Positions 12,801-24,800 of a stretch of 64,000 bases of DNA are shown here, one piece after another (position 1 is the first letter of the stretch; every line of letters begins with the position of its first letter). The notes below the pieces were generated by a model that had not been told where the DNA came from, did no database searches, and was given only the letters and a program-made list of their open reading frames with translations. The stretch is from Phoronis australis (taxonomy: Eukaryota; Phoronida; Phoronidae), in contig NMRA01000030.1 in NCBI GenBank assembly GCA_002633005.1, forward strand, positions 1,169,957-1,233,956. The letters run 5' to 3'. The position numbers and the translations under genes were made by a program.

Positions 12801-15800
12801 GAAACGCAAGGACTACTTAGAGGGCATGCTGTCTGCTGAATCACTCAGACTTGATAACCAGGCACGCTTCATTTGCGAGAAAATTGAAGGGAAGATTAAA
12901 ATTGGTGAGTTATTGTCTGTGGACAGACGCTGTTGTATAGAGGGTGAGGAGATACTCCTTTGTTTTTGTTGAATATTTCTTAAGCTTTGCATCATTATGC
13001 GCCCACATATTTATATGTGGACGCATTATGCCGTCATCTCCGTCCGTCCTTCCGGGCGGCGTCCGTCCGGCGTCCGCTGCTCTATTTTTAAAACCCTTTG
13101 ACATGCGTTCCTCAAATTTGGCACATATGTTCCATTCATGAATGGGACGGCATGTGCGAACTTTCGGACGGATCCAACTACCGGTGTGTCCCCTAGTGGC
13201 AATTTTAGTTTTTTACGCTTACCTTTGTATCTTCAAAAGTCCTGAACGGATTTTCCTGAAATTTTGTATGTAGGCACCAATTAGAGATGACGCTATCCTC
13301 CCATTTTCAGATGGATTTGACATAGTTTGCGCCACCTAGTGGCCATTTTTAGTGTTTTCGAGACCACCCCCCCTGGCTCCCACAAGCAAAAATAGAACAG
13401 CAACAGCGTGAAGCGTGAGGAAATACTGAGTAAGCATCTAGGACGCGGAGAAGGTGGTGCCCCAGATCACGGCGTCCCCCCTTATGGTATCGTAGATCCA
13501 CCACTAACAATCGGAGTGGTTTTTTTCGTCACAGGTTTTTACTATTTTGGTACCAGAAAACCCAATTTCAGGAGAAAGTTTCGAGAGATATCGCAAAATT
13601 TGAGGATATTGCGCATGCGTGAGCGTATCACGAGTATGCACTATTTTTAAATTGACTGACGACATTTTCCTTTGTTACACGGCGGAGAATTACGAAAAAT
13701 AACGTTTATCAGGTTTTAGTACTTCTACGAACGGCTGTAGCGAGTAAGGTGAATGTGTTCATTCCGAGATTCTGCATGCATCCCTGCAGGTTGTTGGCTC
13801 TAAGTTTCATGACGAGGTGACTAGCTGAACACCCACGTTATGTGAAATTTCGGTGTTTAACAGAGCTCTACACACGGCTACCTAGCTGCAGTGTGTGTTG
13901 ACGATAGTCTTCATACAGCTAGCTGGCTTTCTACCTCAGTATGTACATTTATGATGCAACTTTTGTAAATGCATCTATATAGTTTGTGTACTATACAATA
14001 TTTTAAATGCATTCTTAGTTTCCACTTTAAAAAGTATCTGATAACCGTACTTTGTGTAACTGCCTGGTTAAAGAATCCCGCAGCCGCACACCTAAAATCT
14101 GACAGTGACAGAAATTCTGCTTGCAGCTTTGAACACAGTCTCTTCAAAACATATTCCTGTCTTTTGCGATGAACACTCGGTTCACTCTTAGGTGTAGCTA
14201 TTTCCCCTCGGGTTTTCCCGGTAGCTGCTAGTCAGTAGAATAAGCATGGAATAATCGTTAAAATAATCGCAAACCTTACCTTTGTATAAGGTCATGCTTA
14301 CTTCCTCTCATAGAAGGACCCTTTTCACGCCATCTAAGATTCAGTTGGCAAGGCTTCAAGCCATTTCATCATGTATTTAAAGGGCTCGCGAAATCGAGGC
14401 TGTTAATCGATCACCACTAGTACACGCGTGCCTTCTAGTTAATGTAAATTTTCCGAATATCCCCATTCTTCCATTTACAACTCTTTGTATGAGTGCAATG
14501 TACCTGTGTTATGATCATATCCATCTAACTTGTAGAAAACATGCCAAAGAAGGACCTTATCCAGCTGCTAGTTCGCCGTGGTTATGACTCTGACCCAGTT
14601 AAAGCCTGGAAGGAAGCACAAAATAAGCTGGTATTGATGTTCATTTCATGTAATCATGAATTACTTGTCATGTAACCTTGGTCCAATCTCAAGTATTGAT
14701 GTTCATTTCATGTAATCATGAATTACTTGTCATGTAACCTTGGTCCAATCTCAAGTATTGATGTTCATTGCATGTAATCATGAATTACTTGTCATGTAAC
14801 CTTGGTCCAATCTCAATGTTCAAATGCACACACTGCCTTCTAGTCACTACTTACACATGTGAAATGAAAAGAAAAATTATAGTGACGTTACAGTATTGTT
14901 GGCATGCATTAGTTTATAAGATGTTGCCGTATTTGCCGTAATAACCGCCCATGCCCTATAAGCGCCCCCGACGCATTTTTAGACTTTGCTTAAATAAGCG
15001 CCCAGTCCATGAACGTGTACATGCGAACAATGACGTACCTACAGTCCTCGGATACAGTAACGTCTTTAATTTATCAAAAAAAAAAATTTGCACGGGTCTA
15101 CTAGATCACCAGTGGCACTGCTATGTTTGTATTTAGCCGTGACTATACACAGCGCTTCAAAAAGAACGCACCACCGTTGCTACTCTTGCGACCACCATGT
15201 CCCACTATGGTCTGACCTTTCGACTGTCTCGTGAATAAAAATAACTCGGTGTTAAACGCACGTGGCCAGGAAGCGCGCGCTACATATATGAACCTGTCAT
15301 CAAAGACATTAGTCGGGAACTATCCATTCATGAAACGAGTAACAACTTAGAAAAATTAATGAAGATTTCAGGTAATTTGCTTGAGTCGAAAGTATTTTTA
15401 TTCAATCATTGAAGTCGCCATATGGAAGACTGCGATTTCGAGGCAGTCAGTCGGCGAGTTTTTGCCCTTGGATTTTAGCACAATTTTCTGTAAAATGATG
15501 GTAATTTAGCCGCAATGTTTGATAGCAGTGCACCACAGTTTTGTTGAAAGTCTTTCATAGTTTACAGATACGTCACAGAGAGTAAATTTGATGAATTTTA
15601 GCTTCCGATTTCACCCGTTTTGGAGACTGGGTTTCAACCGCCTTGGGTTATAATAAGTGCCCCCACTGAACCGAACTTTTCTAAGCGCCCTGGGCGGTTA
15701 TTAGGGCGAATACCGTATGTTGTTTGTTTTGGAGTATCATGTAGGGGCATACTTATACCAGCAATTCTGTGAAGTGAAATTATGTTCAGTCATAATGTAA

Positions 15801-18800
15801 CATACTCTCAGTCTATGTAAGTAGTGATATTTTAGTACTGAAATAATCATATCATGATTATAACTGGCAGTTATCAGATAGACAGGTCAGTGTGTGATGT
15901 TTCAGGAGAACGACTCACAGAATGACACTGATGATGACGATCAGAGTGAAATGTCGGCCATGTCTGGCGGTGGTCCTGATTTCAATTACATTCTTAACAT
16001 GCCACTGTGGAGCTTGTCACGAGAACGTAAGGAAGAACTTTTGAAGAATCGCGATGCAAAGGCTCGGGAAATCGAAGTCCTGCGCAACAAGACTAACAGC
16101 GACCTCTGGAGAGAGGACCTGGATGCATTCATTGACCAGCTCCAGGTAAAGTTCAGATAGGCAGTTCGTTTTTCTTGAAAACTCAGCAGTTTTAGTTGTT
16201 TCACTGGTCACATTCAGCACTCACTGGTCCTTATTACGTAATCATTATTCTCATCTTTGTTGTTAACTTCAGGTTGTTGAAGCTCAGGAACGTGAGGAGG
16301 AGAAGGTTGGCGTCAAAATGCTGCCGTCCAAGTCTGGCAAGGGACGTCCCAAACCCAAGAAACTGGCTGTAGAGACATTGCCGTCGCCTATGGGACGGCG
16401 GGTAGAGCCACGGGTAGACGCCCTGCGGCAAAAAGCTGAGGGTGAGAAGAAAAAGGCCAAGAAGGTGAGCGGCGAGTTTAAAGGCGTTGACAAACCACTA
16501 ACAAGTTGGGTGTGTGTTAAGTATGGTATGCCAAAGTAGAAAAAGATCTAGGACACAAAGTATCTATTCAAGAATTTAAATCTCTGCAGTACCAAAAAAA
16601 CTACTCAAAACCAGAATTTATCGTGCTATGACCTATGATTTTTCTTGACGTCCAAAATTTTGCCACGCCAAGTCTGAAAATTTATCGCGCCAGGACATAA
16701 GATTTCAGGCCAAGACAAAAGTTAATGCCAGGACAAAATACATTGCCTGGAGACCATGTGGCCATCTGCAAGTACGTGACCACGAACATGTGGGTGTTAT
16801 TCACTTGAAGCTTGATGACAGAGAGAGACGGCGATCGGTTGAGTCTAGTATGTGTCATACTGAGTCATATTCAAGTCTAGTGTGTCTAAAAATACATTGG
16901 TTCTGTTGTAAAAGTTGGAAGATGCAAAAGAAATTCAACATCATTGTCTCGATAATATGACTGTTGTCGGCGAGACATTGTTGAATGCTTAGCCATTATG
17001 CACCTACCTGGTGCCGACGTTATCTTTTTGACAGAACATACCTGTAATACCTGTAGTATACCTGTCACGGACAGGATCATTGTGGATATGCTGGTGCATT
17101 ATTCCCCTCCCCAGACCATCCCCGTGACAGCAGAAGGCGCAGAACTCCAGGGCTGACGTTGCCTGTAAGCATTTGATTTGACAGCACTCGGGCACGGCTC
17201 TTCTTGTGACTCTTCGCAGCATGGCCATAAATAATACCGGCTTCGAGCAGTCGGCTGCCATCATTGAACTCAGCCAGTTGGGATGCAGTCTGCTCGAGGT
17301 TGCGTTTGCGGGCCAGCAGCTTAACGTCAGCCGAATATAAGTAGAGGGGTTGGTTGGTGGTGCATGAGCCCACGAGGTAATCTGCACGCTCATTAATCAA
17401 GACACCGGCATGGCCAGGTACGAAAGACCAGATCACTACATGATGAGGGTGGCGTGATCGGAAGACACCCCAGTTGGCTGGGAGGTTTCCAGATTGAACT
17501 TTCATCAACACTGCCATGGAATCGGTGGCAAAGATAATGGTGTGATTCTCCAGGTCTAGGAGTGACAGCTTGGTTAGGGCCCGTTGTATAGCCTCAAACT
17601 CCATCCGCGTACTGCTTGTGTATACATGGTGGCAGCCACTACCTTCCACAATGACGTTAGCACAGCGTATTTGATAACCCCATCCCACACAATTAGTTTC
17701 ACCATCGAAGGATCCATCAGTTGCTACAATGATGGCATTAATACCGCCAAGATCACGCCATTGCTGACAGCATAATGACAGAACAATGCATGTGGATGGT
17801 CAAATGGTATCCTGGCATGAAAAAAATTCGATCCTGATGTATTTAATTTTCTGTCCAGGCGTGTTAAATTTTTTATCGTGACTTGATAAATTTGAGTCCT
17901 GGCATCATAAAAGATTGGTTCAGACGTGATCAATTGCAAGTGTTGACATGATCAATTATAAGTCCTGACGTGATAAATTTTGGATACTGACCAAACGAAT
18001 TTTGTTCTCGGGTTGTTTTCTTTTTGGGTCTTACACAGTCGAAATAATATTTTGGACTGTTTTTAATTGTTGAGTAAGTGAAAATTCTGGTTTTGATTTT
18101 GTTTTGTTGATCATGCACAGTAAAATTAATGTTTTGACCTGTTTTTTTACTCTTGAATTGAAAATTCATATCGGGTAATTTTCCCGCTTTGGCCTTCCAT
18201 AGTAGTGTAAATACTCCAGCACCTGAATTAGAGTAAGGATGTAAAGTCGTGCTGGGAATTTTTTAATACATGCTCACACAAATCTCGGTGCACTGCTACG
18301 GGAATCATTCATTTTCATTAATTACTATTAATCAAAGTTCAATGTAAATAAAGATCATTTTGGTATGCAATACTTACAAGTCAGAAGTATGCTGATAAAA
18401 TATTTGACCCAAGTGTAACCTAATCTGTAGGGTACACTTGAGTACTGATTACTTATCTTTGGCCTAAAACAAAAACCTAAATAATTGGTGACACTGTGTT
18501 TCATTTGTTTTCTTTATAACTTTGTCTCATCCAAAGTATTCCTGGGTGCCCTTTATAGTATTTAGGAAATACCATAATTCTTCAACTTTTGACTACACTG
18601 TCTTGGCCTTTTGGAAATGTCTGGTGACATGACATGTATTACCTGATTGCTGGTTTTTCAAACCATGTTTGACCCAAGCTGTCCTGGTCCAAAGTCCCCG
18701 TTTTGTCTAATACACATTTCATACACACTCAGTTATGTGCGTGAAAGCATATTTTTTTCATTTATGGGTGTTTTTGACTATCTCCCAAACCCCGGGATGG

Positions 18801-21800
18801 ATCTTTGTGAAACTTTGCACATGTTTCCATCATAGCCAGAACAACAAATCCAAATATTATTGGCCCTCCTGGTGGCAGCCTAATTTGTTTTTCTTTTGTC
18901 TGCCTCTGTATCTGACAAGTTTTTCATTGAATTTCCTAGAAATTTGGTTAATGCTTTTCTATCAAGGAAGGCACCTACCCAATTTAGGATGGTTCTGACA
19001 TGTTGTGCCCCCTAGTTGCAATTTTAGAGCTTTGGTTCCACCTCTTCCAAACTGCTTCAGTGAATGAGGAATGCTTGGCTGGCTTTGATATTCAGACATA
19101 GGAGATTACTGTTGTGCCCTCTAGTGACAGTTATAGTTTTCTTTGGTTCAGCATTAACACCTGCCATGTTCCTTTATGAATCTTGATGAAATATTGCGTG
19201 TCTATGACTATCACAGCATGGATGACGCCTGCTCACTTTCGAATGTGCCATGGTTCTCATGATCATTTTGTATTGTGGTGTCTATTTTTGCTTCTCTATT
19301 TGATGGAGGCATTACCCTCCCACTTTTTTACAAAACTGTACTGCACTCCAGTTTCACTTAAAGTTATATCTTTTTGGCTAACATGTTTTTATAGTCGATT
19401 ACATTACTAACTTTGTTTTTTTGAATGATTTAACTAAATTATTATCGTGCCATCTTGTGGTTTATTTTGCGCCAACCATGTTCCATGATGCATTTCCGTG
19501 AATTATGCAAAGTGCCCTAGTTACAATATTCATATTGTCATTGCGGAATCTCTATTCTCCAAACTACTTCAATAGTGGCCATTATTTTTCAAAGAGGTAG
19601 GCATTTGAAAGACTGGTCATCACTTAGATGCATTTGTTGTTTAGAATCTACATGGTGGGCATCGGTCAATCCACATGGTGGGCATCAGTCAACTCTCCCA
19701 ATACTGTTGTTCATGTAGCTACTGTTGGTGAATGATTATTGTTTCTTTAGATCAAGAAAGAAGACGACTCCCAGACTAAGTTGGACAGTTATGGAATGTT
19801 AGAGGATGAGTCGCAGGGCAGTAGTGAACCCCAGTCACTGGCTGACAGACTGGGTCTGAACAAAGAGGCAAAGAAAGGTTAGTTCAAATTAAGATAGTGT
19901 TCATAAACAATGATGTGAAGTCAGTGCAGGAGTAATGACTTCAGTTGTCATTAAGGGTGTGTTTGGATGGGCAGTATGTGGTGTGCAGCCATTAAGGGTG
20001 TGTTTGGATGGGCAGTATGTGGTGTGCAGCCATTAAGGGTGTGTTTGGATGGGCAGTATGTGGTATGTAGCCATTAAAGACATAGTTTCGCACCAAAACA
20101 ACTGCTTTTCAACAAAAATAATATCACTGTGTGGATCTGTTGCACAGGGCACAGCTTGGTTAATGGGAAAAGCAAAGCAAAGCAGCCAGTCAATTCTGAG
20201 AACCGTCTGTGATGTCATATCAGTTAGACAGCTGTGTATTGCACTGGCTATAGGCAGTCAACCCTCCAAAATTTAGCTTACTTCATATGATAATTCCTTT
20301 CAACTCCATTTGTTGGCATAACTAAATTCTTTTTGCCAACGAGATGTAAGGACAAGTGTATAACAGATAATAAAGCCTAATACAAAATATTACAGTTTCC
20401 ATTTTTTTTCATTTTAAGCAGTGAGTAGGAAGAATGTCACCTTTTAATTTAGCCACATGAAATTTGAGTGGAGGTGGCAACCTCACAATTACAAGAACAC
20501 TTGAAATGGAAGTCTCCTGAACTTGGTTTTTTAAATTCATGTGTAAATCCATTGAAGTAATAATAAACCTAAGGCATCAAGAAATATTACCGTAATCGTT
20601 CGGGTTAACGCCCATGCTCAATTAACCGCCCATCCCCGACTTTAAGTGGATTTTCGATTTAACCGCCCACTGCTCGGTTAAGCGCCCCCCTGCGATTTTT
20701 GAAGATTTCCAGTTAAGCGCCCACCTCTCGGTTAAGCACCCATCCCCGACTTTTAAGGAATGAAGATTTAGCGCCTAGTGCTAAGGAAACGCGCGATTCC
20801 CCGACTTTTAGAAAAAGATCGATGATCGCAATGAGTGCAACGACGCCGGGACTTTGAGACGGTGGTTTAGCAATCTGAATTACAATACAGGTAACGAGTT
20901 ATTGTCTTGGGTCATGAACTCACTTCAAAACATAATACTCGAACCTTTTTGTCACTTTATTTTCTTCCCTTGTTTGCAATGTTTAAGAACGCCGCCGGGG
21001 TCAAAACCTCCGCTTTCAGCGACTTTGTTTACCGCGCTGAGTTTCCGTCTGCAGTGCACTAGATAAAACACATATTCGAGAAAATCAGGCCAGAGAAATG
21101 TGACAATGGTTTTGCCAACCCTCCAAATTCTATTAATGTGGGAAGCTCTCGTATTTTGAATAAATCTCACAACTCACGGAAAGATGACAAATTCTCAATA
21201 TTTTGATGAATATAACTGCCGGGTTATAGAGGATGTGGGGCGACCGAAGGGACAGTACAAGTGCCTTACTGGGTTACCGATTTCGTTGCTGCCTGTCGAT
21301 TTCTGAATTCAAACGTTGGCAATAATGTATGTTTGTGTATGATCTTGAAGTAATAAAAAACGGCTAGTCAAATTTTGTTTTTGCTTATTGCATCTTTGTC
21401 AAACTGGTTAGCAATGTCGCTGGCTGTTCTTTACTATTTCTTGCGTCAGCCCCCACAAAAAAGCGTGGCTGTGAATTATCGTTTCCACATTCCCTTTTTA
21501 GCCATCCAGAATAATTTTGTTTATACATTGCCCATTTTCAGCCTGAACAAAAATTCTTACCATTCGAGTCTGAAATATCTACGACATAGACTGCTTGACG
21601 ATAGTGGGTAGGAGATTCACGCAGCTAGTTACAGGGATGGGCTTAAGGAGCATCGAGCCGGGAAATATGGGAATAGACTTGACATCGCAGTTTTGGGGAA
21701 CATTGGCAACGGAGGAATATCGTGAAGAACTGGGTCTTTCGTAACACAGCTTAAAAGTACATAGTCACGCCCGTTTTGTTACATCGTCGGACTGTCGCTA

Positions 21801-24800
21801 TGTGTGACTGATTTTGTAGCGGTGCACGTGCGCAAGTTCCCACACTTTGGAGTGCATGTTACCTTGACACCAACATTTGATTGACAGGTGACTCACATGT
21901 AGGCCCTACGTGCGTGCTGAATACCGCCACTATCTTTGGCCATGAAAAACGAGATGCATATTGAAACAGGCCGTTATATTACTTGACGGCATTTCTAAGT
22001 CATGATTGTCAGCCGACTGAGACAATGCGCAATAACAGCGGGACGGAACAGTGCCGCAGGGCGATATTACAAGTGATATAAATGGGATAATCTGGACATC
22101 TTGCATGAAAAATAAATGTTTTTCCACCACAAAGTTTGGTAAGGTGATCGTTTAGAATAATGAATTGAAACATTGCTGTTTTCTGACATTTTGTAACATA
22201 TTTATGCAGTTGCTTGAAATTTTATTCTTGATCGACGTCTGGCTCGACCACCCCCGATCCTTGTCTTACTTCTTTGCATAGCATGTTTGGCGCAACGGCA
22301 AGAGAGCAATGCCGACTGGGCTGTCGAGATAAGACAGCTAGCCGCAGAACCATACGCTGAAAATGTCATTGAGTCATGAAGTGTCAACTATAACATCCCA
22401 AACACACAAAAAAAACAGCAGAGTTAAGTGTTTCAAACTTTTATTACAACCAATTTTAGAACTGCTCTCCGACTCAGAACTTGACAGCTACATTATAGTA
22501 CGAGACTGTAACCATAAATTTGATGTCTGACCTCTGCAACACGTGAAGCTTGCACGCGCGCACTTAAGCAGGGTCACATCTTGAAACAGTTTTAATTCTA
22601 GTGGAGGCTGCGCACTGCAGGACGGCACGTAGGCAATGACCATCGGCACGAGGCTATTACTCAGCAATTTTGTAAATTTACTAGTGAATAACTAATATGA
22701 GGGCAAGAGAACCTTTGTTGGGATCATCCGCTGTTATGACGTTTTCACAGTCATTTGGCGACGTGAAGATAAAGCTCTTTGAAAAGGGCTACGCGTTCCG
22801 AGTATTATTGTCGTGTCGGGATTTAGATCGCCAGGTAAGATTAACCGCCCAGGGCGGTTGTCTGTCGTAATAAGCGCCCATGTTCGGTTAACCGCCCATC
22901 CCCTACTTTAGGTAGATTTTCGATTTAACCGCCCACTGCTCAGTTAACCGCCCTTCCCCGATTTTTTGGATTCGCCAATTTAACCGCCCAGGGCGTTAAC
23001 CCGAACGATTACGGTACCTGAATATGCCAGTGAACATATTATTTCAGGCGTTCAATATGGCAAGCTAATTCTATCATACTTTGGTCACTGAGTCATAGAA
23101 ATCAAAGAACAAATCAGAGGACGATTATGATTTAGTCCACAGTTCAAATTAAAACCAAGTGCTTTCAGGCGGAATTATTGGTTTCTACAGTGAAAGACTT
23201 TCAAGGTAGTTGAAGGTTATATCTACACTACATAAGTCAAAACTGAAATAATCTCAGTACAGTAAAATTGATATGTATGTCAAAATGATCTTATCTTTTA
23301 CAGAAATAAGTAACTTAGAATGCACAGTACTTTAGAACATTTAAGCAGTATATTCAACAACATGAGAAATTTACGTGATATGAAAGTGGATATGCCTAAC
23401 TATTACCATGGCGACCAGGTGTTTCCTTACATTAGAATTTGACAAGCATGATTTGAAAAAATATGAAGTTGCATGGAAAAAGGATTGGAGGCTGAAAGCT
23501 TCACAATCCAACATGGCCTATTACTCTAATTAAGACCTTTACATTTGGCCTTGATAACTTGAATTAGGAAAGCAAAAAGTTAAATGCCTGTACGTGTATT
23601 AAAAGAAAGATTGATTTGTAGAATTTAGAAAAATATGAATTATGTTGTGACACATAATCAAACCTTGAAGCGCAATTGACTTTCAAAGAAAAAACGATTT
23701 CAAAACCTTTTCAACTCTTTTTAAGCTGAGTGTATGGTCAACTGAATGGGATATTCACACTGCAATAATTAGAATGTTCGTTATATTTTTTGCACAAAAA
23801 TATAAACATTGTGCAAATTTGCTTTTTTGTATCAGTGTTCATCAAATTGTATCAAAGTTAAAACTTCACCAAGTACAAAATTGCTGATTGAACATGCCCT
23901 TCAGTTCAGCAGAAATCGCCATGTTGTCGGTGCCACCGGAAATGAGTCCAACGGGAATTGTGAGCACTTTTATCACTCAATAAGTAACATCTGCTTGGCT
24001 GAAATCCTATGAAAACTATTGAATCGCTCAGAATGGTAGGTATATAGATCTTACTCACTAAATTTCATCGTGAATTATTGGTGAAAATAATTTATACACG
24101 GTTTTAAACTCGTAACATATGCCGCTGTTGTCCAAGAGGGCTGACGCGATCCAAACAAATGACCCAAATTTCACCACCAAAATTGCAATAAATGTGCACT
24201 GCTTAACCTGCAAATCTAAAATAAATGGTTGGACAGCCCTACTCTTACTGTTCATTCAGTCCAGCTACATGTAGCGATCAACTAGGTTATAATTCAATGG
24301 AATGCAACTACAGTTAACGAGCATCAAGCTGTTCAGCACATCCACCAAGTGAACAAACACTTACCGGTATGTTGCAAAAACTTTAATTCAAAAGATCAGC
24401 AATCTACTGGCTACTTCTAGCACTAATCCTTTCCGACAGTGTCCGTCGATTCTATCTGCCGTTTTGAATGTTAGGTAACTAAGGCCCACTAGCTTCTGGA
24501 AAGCGACAGCGCGTACCGTTTCGAATGCTCTAAAAGTTCATTCATCCTGGTTTACAACTATACTCGGATCACAGGCTGTCGTTCTAGAAGAAGTCCATAC
24601 AAAATATCTTTGCTACATACTACTGAATACAGCGATGCTCTACTGGTGGACTTCGCAAAGCTTTCTCACTTGCAACGCACTCTTGGATCAGTGGGAAACT
24701 TGTGCAAAGATACCCCAGCCCTTGGCGTATTGCCACAGCCTCCAACTGCACAACGTTCAGGCATTTTTCTTCAAATATTTACTGCAGTTTAAATCTAAAA

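Noticed and set aside
16318-16539. Continuation of exon m past 16464
   Set aside because: GTGAGC at 16465 is a good donor, the next exon joins in phase, and the extension has no TOP2 similarity.
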